Below, one piece after another: positions 19,501 to 28,522 of a DNA stretch of 64,000 nt; the first letter of the stretch is position 1, and every line of letters starts with the position of its first letter. A program made the translations under genes and the position numbers. Location: assembly GCA_039105265.1 (NCBI GenBank), contig JAPFFF010000011.1, forward strand, positions 310,001 to 374,000, in the 5' to 3' direction. This DNA is from Tritrichomonas musculus (lineage: Eukaryota > Parabasalia > Tritrichomonadida > Tritrichomonadidae). The notes beneath the pieces are model-generated. The model did not search any database and was not told the origin of the DNA. It saw nothing but the letters and a program-made list of their open reading frames with translations.

Positions 19501-19909
19501 ATTTGGGAAGCAATAAGAGTCTGCCGTCCTTATCTAATCTCTCAAAGTCGATTTGCCATTTTTTAGGAGAGTATTCTAATTTTTCCATTATTTGATTCAC
19601 GATTTCTTGTTGTGAGTTGTTCTCCGTCTTGAGAGGTTTTTCTTCTTGTTTGGGAGGTTCTTGTTTGGGTTCTTCTTCTTGTTTGGGTTGTTGCGCAGGG
19701 GTGTTGTTCTTGCCTTTAAAATACCAGTACATAGCCTCATAGTTGTCTAAATCTCCATCATACCCTTCTTGTCTGGCACATTCTCGGATGTCATAATAGA
19801 ATTCTTCTTGTGAGTTCCAATAATATGAAAAGTCGTGTTGTAGTTTCTCGTTTATTATCAATTCAAATAGTTCTTGTAATTTTTCGGGAGTAGCTTCAGA
19901 GAGTCTCAT
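16487..19909 (-). CDS. Protein-primed DNA polymerase, family B (element B)
   Basis: This 1140-residue protein is called from the ATG at 19909 (MRLSEATPEK), preceded by an A-rich leader; a longer frame adds a hydrophobic extension with no support. An acidic linker rich in Pro/Glu/Gln lies near residues 75-100. Exonuclease motifs are DFEADTS (about 478), FHNLAYD (about 528) and YCQQDVN (about 660). Polymerase motifs are DAVSLYPSAM (about 745), KLIMNSCYGK (about 886) and YYQDTDS (about 983). The N-terminal domain has a conserved block DDCCFIYALQQTG. The family starts copying from a protein bound to the terminal repeats. The gene begins about 70 bp inside the right repeat and converges on integrase. 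Confidence 0.95.
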   Translation of the reverse strand: MRLSEATPEKLQELFELIINEKLQHDFSYYWNSQEEFYYDIRECARQEGYDGDLDNYEAMYWYFKGKNNTPAQQPKQEEEPKQEPPKQEEKPLKTENNSQQEIVNQIMEKLEYSPKKWQIDFERLDKDGRLLLLPKLKEFFEEYIDSLPIIAKYKLAFKIKSQWHSYQLTPEIYNKLMDNLTEKHFIFDIENVVPEYFYENGAEKIPEWSLFEAVRFSEFQNIKAKNDVGGSFFQYLVRENCPSNVSKYLKKLQIFTSLVDKKGKQRKELDDCCFIYALQQTGCYDDDTLNKMRLRINSRYLSQKALNNLCTEFKIHVNLSFIDEDSKCKKQTVRSQKDGSKKSYLGIENADPTRTHTMNVFNKHYFLEEITPFSTYYINHLLDCSEDKYNKEYKQDHWINARYFMTSSNLVRTLMKNNYFIPITFGQYKVLNTVFYKEVIDDIDLIDLEYNEEQCTKLIKFNKKKLSENDNKTYWYADFEADTSTEIHKPFLCVLQNRTGRINKTFRGEDCNKQLLDYLPDDAVVYFHNLAYDIRMMASFGLAKSIIKGTKTMKADIKYLNKTIHLKDSLPILSCKLSQLPSMFDIPDIQKEIFPYKYYTLDRLQTNIGIINEAGENEDKIWTDEDYNLFNANIDKISGCRIDENHFDMWKYAEFYCQQDVNILRIGFNKLREGFIKDFKVDPFNFISISSLANEVFNQRVYYPNQNLYKLGGHVRYFCSKAIYGGRCMTAYNKKWHVKKNLCDFDAVSLYPSAMSRLYTVEGRPKVIKNDQLNYNFLSQQSAYIVEIEITKINKHYAFPLIVQKINGLNRNNDYLSENQTIKMVVDNITLEDFIEFQQIEFNILRGYYWDGKKDYRIQECIREIFDKRLEYKKQKNPLQNLYKLIMNSCYGKTIERPVDKDYKYLHEGDELDKYWAKNYNKIVEDIQLNNSDIHAIKTLKQIDNHFNFSLLGIQVLSMSKRIMNEVMCLAFDIGCHIYYQDTDSMHIESADLPKLEKAFREKYNRELIGKNLGQFHSDFPEINGHNEMPESIESFFLMKKMYVDKLQDSTGDIDYMIRGKGLTQNSIKYKFNEEFQGDVMKLYETLFNGNSITFDLTKGQPCFEMNKNMTVSTRKKFERCIKTDYTEGDITQYFNSPI

Positions 19910-19980
19910 TTTTGCAATGAAGATAAAAAATAAAAAATATAAAAAATTTATACCACTTATCGTGGATGAGAAAATTTCCA

Positions 19981-20258
19981 AAAAATATTTTTTTCAAAAA
20001 AGTTGAAACAACTCGTTAGTCCTAAAATCAGGACTTTATTAGCGAGTATGACAAACATCTTTTTGAACCCAAATTGTTGAGTGAAAATAGGGGGGTCAAG
20101 TATGGGGATACTTAAGAAATTGTTGGACAACTTTTTGAGTCAAAAAAGGGCCAAAATGAGGTGTTTGAGACCAAAAAAGTGCCTAAAATAAGGTGTTTTC
20201 AAAGGGTTTGTCAGGAGTTTGGGACGAAGTCCTAAAATCATGACAAACATATACTACT
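19981..20258 (-). repeat. Right terminal inverted repeat of element B
   Basis: This is the inverse copy of 2662-2940, ending ACATATACTAC(T), followed by the target duplication TTCATC at 20258-20263. The last T of the repeat and the first T of the duplication coincide, so one base is ambiguous or was lost. The inner end leads to the polymerase promoter region. Confidence 0.95.
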
Positions 20259-20291
20259 TCATCCTCAATATTTACTTCTTGCTGTGCCATT
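20258..20291 (-). pseudogene. Start region of element A gene cut off by element B
   Basis: A short minus-strand coding start (MAQQEVNIEDE) lies just outside the right end of B, in the same orientation as the A gene part at 1840-2655 on the other side of B. It fixes the insertion point inside the 5' end of that gene. It is given only as the flank of the insertion. Confidence 0.65.
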
Positions 20292-20313
20292 TTAAATTTT
20301 CAGAAAAAAATAA

Positions 20314-20457
20314 CATATATGATATTCACATATTACAAAACATAGATAATATTCACAAATTACAAAACATAGATAATATTCACAAATTACAAAACATAGA
20401 TAATATTCACAAATTACAAAACATAGATAATATTCACAAATTACAAAACATAGATTC
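20314..20457 (+). repeat. 27-bp tandem repeat (element A)
   Basis: Four perfect head-to-tail units begin ACATAGATAATATTCACAA (20341-20448), with a degenerate unit before and a partial unit after. The array ends 14 bp before the start codon at 20472, so it occupies the divergent promoter region of two A genes. Element B has no such array at the equivalent place. No spacers are present, so this is a minisatellite and not CRISPR. Confidence 0.95.
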
Positions 20458-20471
20458 TTTTTTCATAAAAA

Positions 20472-20804
20472 ATGGTAAAAACTTACTTCATCACCAAAGA
20501 CTACAACAATAATTTACCCTCAGAATTTACTAGCTGTCTTAACAAAAGATATATTTCCTTTCAATACTGTCGTGCAACTTGCAAAGGTTATCTTGATGGC
20601 GAAACTGAAATTCACTGTAGTTTTATACAGAGGGACGAATATTGTGATTCTCTAGTATGGTATGCAAATGTTGTACCTCCTGATGATAATAGAAAATATG
20701 AATTTGTAGGTACGAAAAGACAATTTAAAGTATGGTTTACAGACACGAATGGTAACATTATTGAGCCAGATAACTTTACACTATTTCTGAAATTAGAATA
20801 CTGA
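20472..20804 (+). CDS. Conserved 110-residue protein (element A)
   Basis: This is a close homologue of the B protein at 9655-9987 and has the same length, with TYFITKDYNNNLPSEFT at the start and KVWFTDTNGNIIEPDNF at the end. A possible minor capsid component, by analogy only. In A it is followed by a long repeat-rich spacer before the fiber gene and points toward that gene, whereas in B the two genes diverge. Confidence 0.75.
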   Translation: MVKTYFITKDYNNNLPSEFTSCLNKRYISFQYCRATCKGYLDGETEIHCSFIQRDEYCDSLVWYANVVPPDDNRKYEFVGTKRQFKVWFTDTNGNIIEPDNFTLFLKLEY

Positions 20805-21426
20805 ACAAAGAATGAGAGCGAAACAATAGTGATTTTCATAAATGATACCCACAATAGTACTCTCAATAGCGATAATCATAATTGCTACTTTCATTACTGA
20901 CAATCATAATTGCTATTCTCATTACTGACTTTCATAAATGGTACTCTCAGTTCTGATAATCAAAAATGCTACTCTCAATTCGGAAAATACACATGCTACT
21001 CTCAATACTGGCTTTCATAATTGTTACTCTACTTATCAAATCTCTGTTCTGCTACACTACTTATTAAATCTCTGTTCTGCTACTCTACTTATCAAATCTC
21101 TGTTTTAATATTCTTGACAAAACTTCCGAGTTAGTAGTGTAAATATCGAAAATCAGTATGTAGTAGGAGTATTAAAAGAGGTCATTTGATAGTGAGAGTA
21201 GTTTCTCGGAAGTCTGGAATAGAATATCACATGTAGGTTTCAATATTGTTGGTATCGTTGATGATTGTCATTACAGGGAATTATTTTTTATGATTTCCTT
21301 TTTGTTACTACCATTTATGAAAATCAGTAGTGTAGATATCATTTATGAAAGTTGCTATTATTGGTATCATTTTTGACTGTCACTACTCTGAGTATCGTTA
21401 TTGTTGGACTTTTCTTTTTATATCAA
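20805..21426. repeat. Repeat-rich spacer of element A
   Basis: From about 20836 to 21029 the spacer is built of degenerate units close to YACTCTCAATACTGATAATC with ATAATTGC. From 21031 to 21105 a second array has a 28-bp unit, beginning ACTTATCAAATCTCTGTTCT, in nearly three copies. Fragments of both recur up to 21400. I see no gene in it. In element B the equivalent stretch is absent. Confidence 0.8.
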
Positions 21427-23118
21427 ATGACAGGAATACTAACAAAGAAAAATGTTGAGGATGGCGCTTTTGTAAATAACAATTCTGGTAATGACAATAA
21501 TGACTATGAATCTATATATGTTAAAGATGATATTATTGTTGATGGAGATATGATTCTTGGAGGAATTTCTATAAAATCACAGCTTGTAAATCATGAAGAG
21601 AGAATCGCAGCTGTTGAAAATAAAGATATGACCATATATGCCAAGAAAGATGAAATTCCTGATCTTACTCCATATGCGAAGAAAGATGAAATTGCTACGG
21701 TAGATTTGAGTCCGTATTATACCTCTGCACAAGTAGAAGAGAAATTTGTAGACGAAGATGAACTAGCATATGAGTTTAATAAGTATGAGACCAAAGAAGT
21801 TGCAGAAGAAAAGTATGCTCTCAAAACTGATATCCCTACTGTGGACCTCGAACCATACGCACTCAAGACTGATATTCCTACTGTTGATCTCGAACCTTAC
21901 GCACTCAAAACTGATATTCCTACTTATGATCTTACTCCATATGCTACCAAAACTAATAATATCCCATATGAAGTCGACAGAAAGGATGGTGGAAATTCTT
22001 TTGTATTTAATTTAGCTAAGAAACCTACGAATTTTGGTGTAAAAATAGTACTGAGGTGGACAAATTCTGCGAACGAGCCAGATTGGGTGGGTATTACTGG
22101 TGATGTTATAAATGGTACTCTTCAAAATATAGAAGTTCAAAACGCTACTAGCGGTACTAAGAAAAGGTTTACATTTCCAGGACAACAAGGATATACTCAA
22201 ATTAGAATAGACACCAGCATTTCTTATTGGAAAGATGGTAAAGTCAGATTTTTGAACGTTAATTCCAATTTTGCTGATGAGACTCTCATAAATTATGATC
22301 CTAATGAAACTTACTTTACAGAATATGTGACTTATAGTGGGGATCTAGAACCATATGCTCTCAAGACTGATATTCCTACTGTGGACCTCGAACCTTACGT
22401 ACTTAAGGCTGATATCCCTACTGTTATAAATTCACAAAATTATAATAAAGATTCTACCACAAATGATACTGATATTCCTTCTATAGCACTTGTGGAGAAT
22501 CTTATAAGTGGAGGAAGTGAAGATGTAGTTTGTCCTTGGACACAGGATGGTTACCATCTTACATCAGGAAATATAATTATATATACAAAATCATATGCTC
22601 CAAGTATAACACTGGATAATACAGCTTCCACCAAATGTGTAACAACTATTAAATCTAGTTATTTCGGTGCTGATTTAATATGTAATGACAATAAATTTTT
22701 ATATTATAATTGTACAAAAGATAAAACATATATTCGAAATGCATATAATTCTAATGAAAAACCTTTTCTTACAAGTGAAAACTTAGTTACTAGTACAAGT
22801 TATGATGAAAGTTCTGGAAATAAAGTTTCTGAAGTTGCAACTGTAGAACTTGTGGAGAATCTTATAATAAGTGGTAAAGAACCTTTACTTACAGAAGCTG
22901 CTGCTGATAAAAAATATGTAGCAAAAGAAGGTGATTCAACTATAAATGGTAATTTAACAGTAAATTCGTCAACAGTGAGAGATGGTGTTGGGTTTCTCAA
23001 TGTAACTACATCATGTGATTCTTCATATATATTTGGACAAACTATATATGCACCAAATCTTGCAGTTGGGTTGAGATTGACAGATGATTTTTGTATACCA
23101 GAATTTTGTCGATCTTGA
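21427..23118 (+). CDS. Fiber-like protein (element A)
   Basis: The start is set at ATG 21427 because MTGILTKKNVEDGAF then aligns with the element B fiber start. The conserved anchor continues with ILGGISIKSQLVNHEERI. The next part is a run of near-identical short modules (LKTDIPTVDLEPYA and variants) between about residues 70 and 180, again near 310-330, typical of a repetitive phage-type shaft. It is shorter than the B protein and differs strongly after the anchor, as expected for a variable receptor-facing fiber. Element A is broken overall and this region may be affected. Confidence 0.65.
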   Translation: MTGILTKKNVEDGAFVNNNSGNDNNDYESIYVKDDIIVDGDMILGGISIKSQLVNHEERIAAVENKDMTIYAKKDEIPDLTPYAKKDEIATVDLSPYYTSAQVEEKFVDEDELAYEFNKYETKEVAEEKYALKTDIPTVDLEPYALKTDIPTVDLEPYALKTDIPTYDLTPYATKTNNIPYEVDRKDGGNSFVFNLAKKPTNFGVKIVLRWTNSANEPDWVGITGDVINGTLQNIEVQNATSGTKKRFTFPGQQGYTQIRIDTSISYWKDGKVRFLNVNSNFADETLINYDPNETYFTEYVTYSGDLEPYALKTDIPTVDLEPYVLKADIPTVINSQNYNKDSTTNDTDIPSIALVENLISGGSEDVVCPWTQDGYHLTSGNIIIYTKSYAPSITLDNTASTKCVTTIKSSYFGADLICNDNKFLYYNCTKDKTYIRNAYNSNEKPFLTSENLVTSTSYDESSGNKVSEVATVELVENLIISGKEPLLTEAAADKKYVAKEGDSTINGNLTVNSSTVRDGVGFLNVTTSCDSSYIFGQTIYAPNLAVGLRLTDDFCIPEFCRS

Positions 23119-23563
23119 TGAACTTACTATTGGAGGGAGAACAGCCACACCCAACATCACTTTCATCTAATACTAACTCTATTTTGTCGGCGTCTGTTAA
23201 AAGTTTAATCATGTTCATCAGCAATTTACTATCACAAACTACATAACTATTGATTTTCAGAGGATTTGTTTCATACATGGCAACCAGCATTTCTAAAAAT
23301 TTGTTTTTCTTCTCAAGTGTATCTAACTCAGTGCCCAAATCTGCTATACCTCTGCTTGTTGCTTGTCCTGATGGAAATGCTGATGCTGTCGTCTGTGAAG
23401 TAAAATTTACTGGAGAAACTTGAGGATATGTAACTTGTGCTGGAGGAGGTTGCGCACTTTTGTTGGGAGTTATTTTTATGTTAACATTTGTACTCTGCTC
23501 TTGTTTTACACTAGCGTCATTCTCACTTGATAAAATTCTTGCTTGGCGAAGAGTGTTGGACAT
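23042..23563 (-). CDS. Conserved protein with LRQARILSSE N-terminus (element A)
   Basis: This homologue of 13883-14389 (B) and 55029-55619 (C) begins MSNTLRQARILSSENDASVKQ, followed by a Pro/Gln/Thr/Ser linker and the folded block KNKFLEMLVAMYETNPLK and VELVLDESDVGCGC. The N-terminal third is especially close to the C protein. The function is unknown; an N-terminal docking peptide on a flexible linker is suggested by the layout. The 3' part meets the end of the fiber gene. Confidence 0.65.
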   Translation of the reverse strand: MSNTLRQARILSSENDASVKQEQSTNVNIKITPNKSAQPPPAQVTYPQVSPVNFTSQTTASAFPSGQATSRGIADLGTELDTLEKKNKFLEMLVAMYETNPLKINSYVVCDSKLLMNMIKLLTDADKIELVLDESDVGCGCSPSNSKFIKIDKILVYKNHLSISTQLQDLVHI

Positions 23564-23591
23564 TTAATAATCAACAAGAAACAAAAAATGC

Positions 23592-23822
23592 TCATGAATA
23601 TAAATTTGAAATAGCTCTGTTTAATAATCTTCTAACTTTCATATCTCTGTCATATTTGGCTTGTAATTTCTGTCTTTTCATTATTCCTTTCTCATCTTCG
23701 GGCATAGGTGTGTTTAGAACTCGCCTGTAATATTGAAGTCTACTGTTGATCTGCTTTAAGGTTTGAGTTGCAAAAGTACTTCTCTGATGTGGTCTTCTAA
23801 GCGGGGGTAAGGATGTTGTCAT
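23592..23822 (-). CDS. Small basic conserved protein (element A)
   Basis: This 76-residue protein starts at ATG 23822 (MTTSLPPLRRP), chosen to match the B protein at 14411-14650. Shared blocks are FATQTLKQINSRLQYYRR and KYDRDMKVRRLLNRA. It is very basic and helical, probably nucleic acid binding. It is divergent from integrase with 20 bp between the start codons, as in B. Confidence 0.7.
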   Translation of the reverse strand: MTTSLPPLRRPHQRSTFATQTLKQINSRLQYYRRVLNTPMPEDEKGIMKRQKLQAKYDRDMKVRRLLNRAISNLYS

Positions 23823-23842
23823 TTTTAGCTGAAATAAAAAGT

Positions 23843-24970
23843 ATGAATTTATTCTCATCAGCATTTGAGGGAGTAAGAATAGAGCACCTCGTAAATGAAA
23901 ACCCTAAAAAGCTTACCTACAACGAATTTAACTTACTTATGCAAGATTTTAGACCTACAAAGAGGAAGCTAGATAATTGGTATAAAGAATATGAGAAAAG
24001 GTATGTCAGAAAATATGGTGATTTATTAGTGGAGCCACCTATAAATAACTTCATAGGATTCAAGTCCAAAAATAAGGTAGCAAGGTTACAAGAATTAGAG
24101 AGTAGACTTAGGAAGAACACAGAGGAGGTCCACAGTAATAATTTTCCATTAAAGGAGAACATCAAAAACTTTCAGCTGCACTCTGTCGCTAGTAGATATA
24201 CATACTTGATAGACTTGATGCAGACTCAGGATATAGTGTACCTTATTGCTATCAACATTAATACTCGCTACTTATTTGCTAGACCTGTAAATGTAGCAGT
24301 GAATAACGGTAATAGAGTTATCACAAGAGAAATAAAATCAGCGCAGGTATTTATAAATGCTCTTGGTGATATGGTAGACTTTGATAATCTATATGTGGAA
24401 AAGTTAATAGGGGATGCAGAAAAAGCTTTTATCTCTGAGGAGGCTATAAATGTTTATCATGATTTCCCACAAAGAATTAAGTTTGAAAAAGTGAGAAGAC
24501 AAACTGTGGGAGGACATAAGGAACCTTTGCACTCGTCTCTGGGAATTATAGATAGAGTTATACGTACTATTCGTTATATGGCTTACTTAATGAAAGTAGA
24601 AAGAATAACACCAAATATTATGACAGAAATTGTGTGGCAGTATAATAATTCTCCTCATAAAACTCTATCTAAGTATGCAGGATTTGATATAACTCCAAAG
24701 ATGGTGCAAGATGATGCGGACCTAGAAGAATTCATAGTAAGGAAGATCGTACAAGAGAACTATGAAATTATGAACAGAAAAGATTGGAAATTAGAAAAGG
24801 GGGCTAATGTAAAGGTCTACAATCCTAAAGATACAATGATGAAAAGAAGAAGGGTAGTACAGCCTGGAGAACATTTTGTAGTAGGGTATGAAGAAGGTTT
24901 GTACAGAGTGCGAGATAACAAAAATAGAGAGCAAGTTGTGCCAAGATATAGATTAAAGAAGAATTATTAA
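23843..24970 (+). CDS. Retroviral-type integrase (element A)
   Basis: The protein is about 375 residues from ATG 23843 (MNLFSSAFEG), a start that fits the divergent layout seen in B. Core motifs are TYLIDLMQTQDIVYLIAININTRYLF, LIGDAEKAF and HSSLGIIDRVIRTIRYMAY, followed by YNNSPHKTLSKYAG and a basic SH3-like tail (MKRRRVVQPGEHFVVGYEEG). It is a close relative of the B enzyme over the core and shorter than it overall. It belongs to the broken element A. Confidence 0.8.
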   Translation: MNLFSSAFEGVRIEHLVNENPKKLTYNEFNLLMQDFRPTKRKLDNWYKEYEKRYVRKYGDLLVEPPINNFIGFKSKNKVARLQELESRLRKNTEEVHSNNFPLKENIKNFQLHSVASRYTYLIDLMQTQDIVYLIAININTRYLFARPVNVAVNNGNRVITREIKSAQVFINALGDMVDFDNLYVEKLIGDAEKAFISEEAINVYHDFPQRIKFEKVRRQTVGGHKEPLHSSLGIIDRVIRTIRYMAYLMKVERITPNIMTEIVWQYNNSPHKTLSKYAGFDITPKMVQDDADLEEFIVRKIVQENYEIMNRKDWKLEKGANVKVYNPKDTMMKRRRVVQPGEHFVVGYEEGLYRVRDNKNREQVVPRYRLKKNY

Positions 24971-25028
24971 AGAGAAAAATATAGCTAAAGAATGAAGAGA
25001 AAAATATGGTGAACTTTTTTTGTGATGT

Positions 25029-28000
25029 TCATTCATATCCTTCTTCGTAATTTGTTTTGATCTTTCTTTGGAATTTCGTAAGTGTAGAGATAGTCATGTT
25101 GGAATTGAACTTGAAACATGGCTGCCCCTGAGTAAGATCAAACATTACTGAGTTTCCATTGTAGAGATGCTTGTAAAGTTTCATATAATCGCCACCAAAT
25201 TGTTTTGCAGCATATTTTATAGAATTTAATGTTAGACCTTTACCGCGAATCATAAAATCTATATCACCTGTGGAATCTGTAAGTTTGTCGATATACATTT
25301 TCTTCATCAGGAAGTAACTTTCAATGGCGACAGGAATTTCATCATGCTTGTTGATAGTTGGGAAATCAGAGTGGAATTGTCCTAAATCACTACCTATGAG
25401 TTCTCTTCCGTACATTTCTTTATAGGCTTTCTCAAGTTTTGGTAAATCTGCGAGCTCTATATGCATGCTATCTGTATCTTGGTAGTATATGTGACATCCA
25501 ATATCGTAGGCAAGGCACATAACTTCATTCATGATTCTCTTACTCATGGACAGAACTTGTATTCCTAAGAGGGAGAAATTAAAATGGTCATCTATAGGTT
25601 TTAGGACTTTTAGGGAGTGCAGTTTTGAGTTATGGAGCTGTACATCTTCCTTGATCTTCATATAATTCTTCTTCCAGTACTTGTCTAGCTCTTCTCCCTC
25701 GTACATATACTTAAATTCTTTATCTGTGGGCCTTTATATAGTTTTACCATAGCAGCTGTTCATGATAAGTTTGTATAAGTTTTGGAGAGGATTTTTTTGC
25801 TTCTTGTATTCGAGCCTCTTGTTGAAAATTTCTCTAATGACCTTGCGAATTGTGTAGTCTTTCTTGCCATCCCAGTAGTACCCTCTCAGTAATGTGAACT
25901 CTATCTTCTGGAAACGTATGAGGTCTGTAAGGTAAATGTTATCTACTATCATCGTCACAGGCTCATCTATGTTATCATCATTTAAGTTCAGGTTATTTAC
26001 TTTGCGAACAAGAAGAGGGAAAGGATAATGTTTGTTAACTTTTGTAACTTCAATCTCGACAACATACGCACTCTGCTTAGATAGGAATTCCATGTTGAGA
26101 TTCTCTTTTTCTATAACTTTAGGAGTGCCACTTACGGTCCATAGGCGTGCCATAGCAGACGGATATAAAGAAACTGCATCGAAATCACATACCTTCTTTT
26201 GTGTGTGCCATTTCTTGTTGTACGCCGTCATACACCTCCCGCCGTAGATAGCATGTGCACAGAAATATCTAGGAACACCACCAATTTTATATAAATCGTG
26301 ACCATAATAAACTTTGTTATTGAAAACTTCATTCGCGAGAGAAGAGATGGAGACAAAGTTGAAAGGATCTATGTTGAAATCTTCTATAAAACCATCTCTA
26401 AATTTATTAAATCCCTGTCGCAAAATGTTCACATCTTGGGCACAATAAAATTCAGCATACTTGTACATATCAAAAGTGGTATCAGAGAGACGGCAGCCTA
26501 TAATATCTATGTTGAGGCGGAATTGTTGTTTCGTCTCTTCTGTCCATCTCTTATCTTCATTCTCTCCTGCTTCCTCTATTACACCTATATTTTTGGATAG
26601 CCTTTCCATTGTATAATACTTGTAGGGGAAAACTTCTTTCTGTCCACTATCGAGATTAAACATTGATGGTAGTTGTGAAAGTTTGCATGAGAGTATAGGA
26701 AGTGTGTCTCGGAAGTAGAGGGTTTTAGACTTATAGATAATTGTGCCTTTCATAAATTTGTTACCCTTAATGACAGACTTCCTTATGCCGTAAGAACAAA
26801 GAAATCTGATATCGTAAGCTAAGTTATGGAAGTACACTACAGAGAAATCAGGAAGGAAATCCAGAAATGAAACACTACAATCCTCACCTTTAAAGGTTTT
26901 CGTTATTGTACCATCTTGAGATTGGAGAACAAACATGTATGGACGATGAATATCACCAGAAGTATCTGCCTCAGAATCACAATACCAATATGACTTTTCG
27001 CCTTGCTTCTCCTCTCCTCCCTTCTTCTTAAATGTTCTGGGCTTTATATGTTGGGTGCAGGACTTTTCATCATATTCTAAGTTAATTCTAGAAACATCCT
27101 TCTTGATATCATCATTGAAAACAGTTTTGAGAATACAGCCATTTCCAAAGTTTAAAGGTCGGAAATAATTTTCCTTCATAAGTGTGCGTACTAAATTGGA
27201 AGAATTATGAAATACCTAGCCTTTATCCAGTGTCCTTGCTTGTACTCCATGCTCGCCTTGTCTGGTGTAAGAGAAGTGAGATTATTGATGTAGTATGTGG
27301 AAAAGGGAGTCTTTTCTTCTATAAAGTAGTGTTTCTCGTAAATGTTGAATTTGTGAGTGCGATTTGGCTCAGCTTTCTCGACTCCTATATATGAATTCTT
27401 CCCTAGTGATTTCTTTTTGTTTTTGGAATTCGCGTCTTCATTTATGTAAGAAACGCTGATGTGGATCTTAAATTCCTGACATAGATTGTTGATAGCAGAA
27501 TTGGAGAGATATCTGTTGTTGATTCTTAGCCGCATTTGATTTAAGGTTTCTTCATCATAGGACCCTGTTTGTTGAAGAGCATATATGAAACAACAGTCAT
27601 CAAGTTCTTTTCGTTGTGTACCTTTGTTGTTAGCAAGATTGTCGAAAATTTGTAGGCAAGTCAGGTATTTTACTATCTCTTTTGGGCAGCTCTCTTTGAC
27701 TAAGAATTGAAAGAATGAACCTCCGCGATCTGCATTACTTCTGACATTTTTGGTTTTGCTGAAAATGAGCTGAGAAAAGAGAGACCATTCTGGGAGTTCC
27801 ATACTGCCCTTCTCATAAAAGTACTCAGGCTTGACATCATCCATGTCGAATATAAAATGTTTCTTCGTAAAGTTTTCCATAAGCTTGTTGAAGTTTTCAG
27901 AAGTGAGAGGTAAAGTGCGCCATTCATTATTGACTTTGAACCTGAGCTTATATTGATTTGTGACAGAGAAATTTTTGACAATAGTGTTAAAGAAATTATG

Positions 28001-28522
28001 AAGAGCAGGAAATATTAATTCTCTACCTCTGTTCGTAAGTTGCTCGAAATTTATATGCCAATACTCAGGGGAATCATAAAGTTTCTTCATAATTGCGTCC
28101 ACTATTTTTTCCTGCTCGTCCTTAAGCTTAATGAAATCGTTATAAGTTATCTTCACAAAAGAATCATCCTTAGTGACCCTCCTCCATATGTTGTTCTTGA
28201 TGTTCTTCAAAAAGTAATAATCATTATTGTCGATATAGCGTGGAATTTCTCTTGGAGGAGGAACTTGGGGAATAACATTTGCGCTTGGTGATGGTGGGAC
28301 TTCATTTGTGTTTTTCGTTTGTTCTCTACCTTTCATGAACCAGAACATAGCTTCATAATTGTTATCACCATTGTAACCAAGTTGTAGAATATCAAAAGCG
28401 ATAATATCTATGAGCTCGTCCTTGCTGTCAATATCGAGATCGCCTTCTGTTATCTTCTCATTTTCTATCATGCTCAAAAGTTCGTATAATTTTGGCGTAG
28501 GTGTGTCCTCTAGTTTTGTCAT
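25029..28522 (-). pseudogene. Protein-primed DNA polymerase B region, broken (element A)
   Basis: This region is homologous to the B polymerase along its whole length. Seen in order on the minus strand: an N-terminal domain with DDCCFIYALQQTG, exonuclease motifs (CDSEADTS, FHNLAYD, YCAQDVN), polymerase motifs (DAVSLYPSAM, KLIMNSCYGK) and YYQDTDS. It lies at the right end of A, starts about 490 bp inside the terminal repeat and runs inward, as in B. The region carries about two to three breaks and is best treated as a fossil copy. Confidence 0.88.

Larger units (their letters stand above)
2662..20258. mobile_element. Element B: Polinton/Maverick, looks whole, inserted in element A
   Basis: A 17.6-kb element starts AGTAGTATATG and ends with the inverse. 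Its terminal inverted repeats are about 279 bp, and the 6-bp sequence TTCATC lies on both sides (2656-2661 and 20258-20263, with a one-base ambiguity at the right end). It has thirteen genes with almost no spacer: two early-end proteins, ATPase, two small minus-strand proteins, major capsid, HNH nuclease, a 110-residue conserved protein, giant fiber-like protein, two small conserved proteins, integrase and polymerase. All main genes are open, so it looks whole. The two terminal repeats differ at about one or two positions, which points to recent insertion. Confidence 0.93.

Noticed and set aside
19910-19981. Hydrophobic N-terminal extension of the B polymerase
   Set aside because: It lies in the AT-rich leader and reaches the terminal repeat; the ATG at 19909 has a proper A-rich leader and begins the acidic, soluble protein.
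20219-20512. Open frame with repeated IHKLQNIDN peptide
   Set aside because: It is only the translation of the 27-bp tandem repeat and part of the terminal repeat; no independent support.
20314-21105. Possible CRISPR array
   Set aside because: Units are directly adjacent with no unique spacers, and the context is a eukaryotic transposon.
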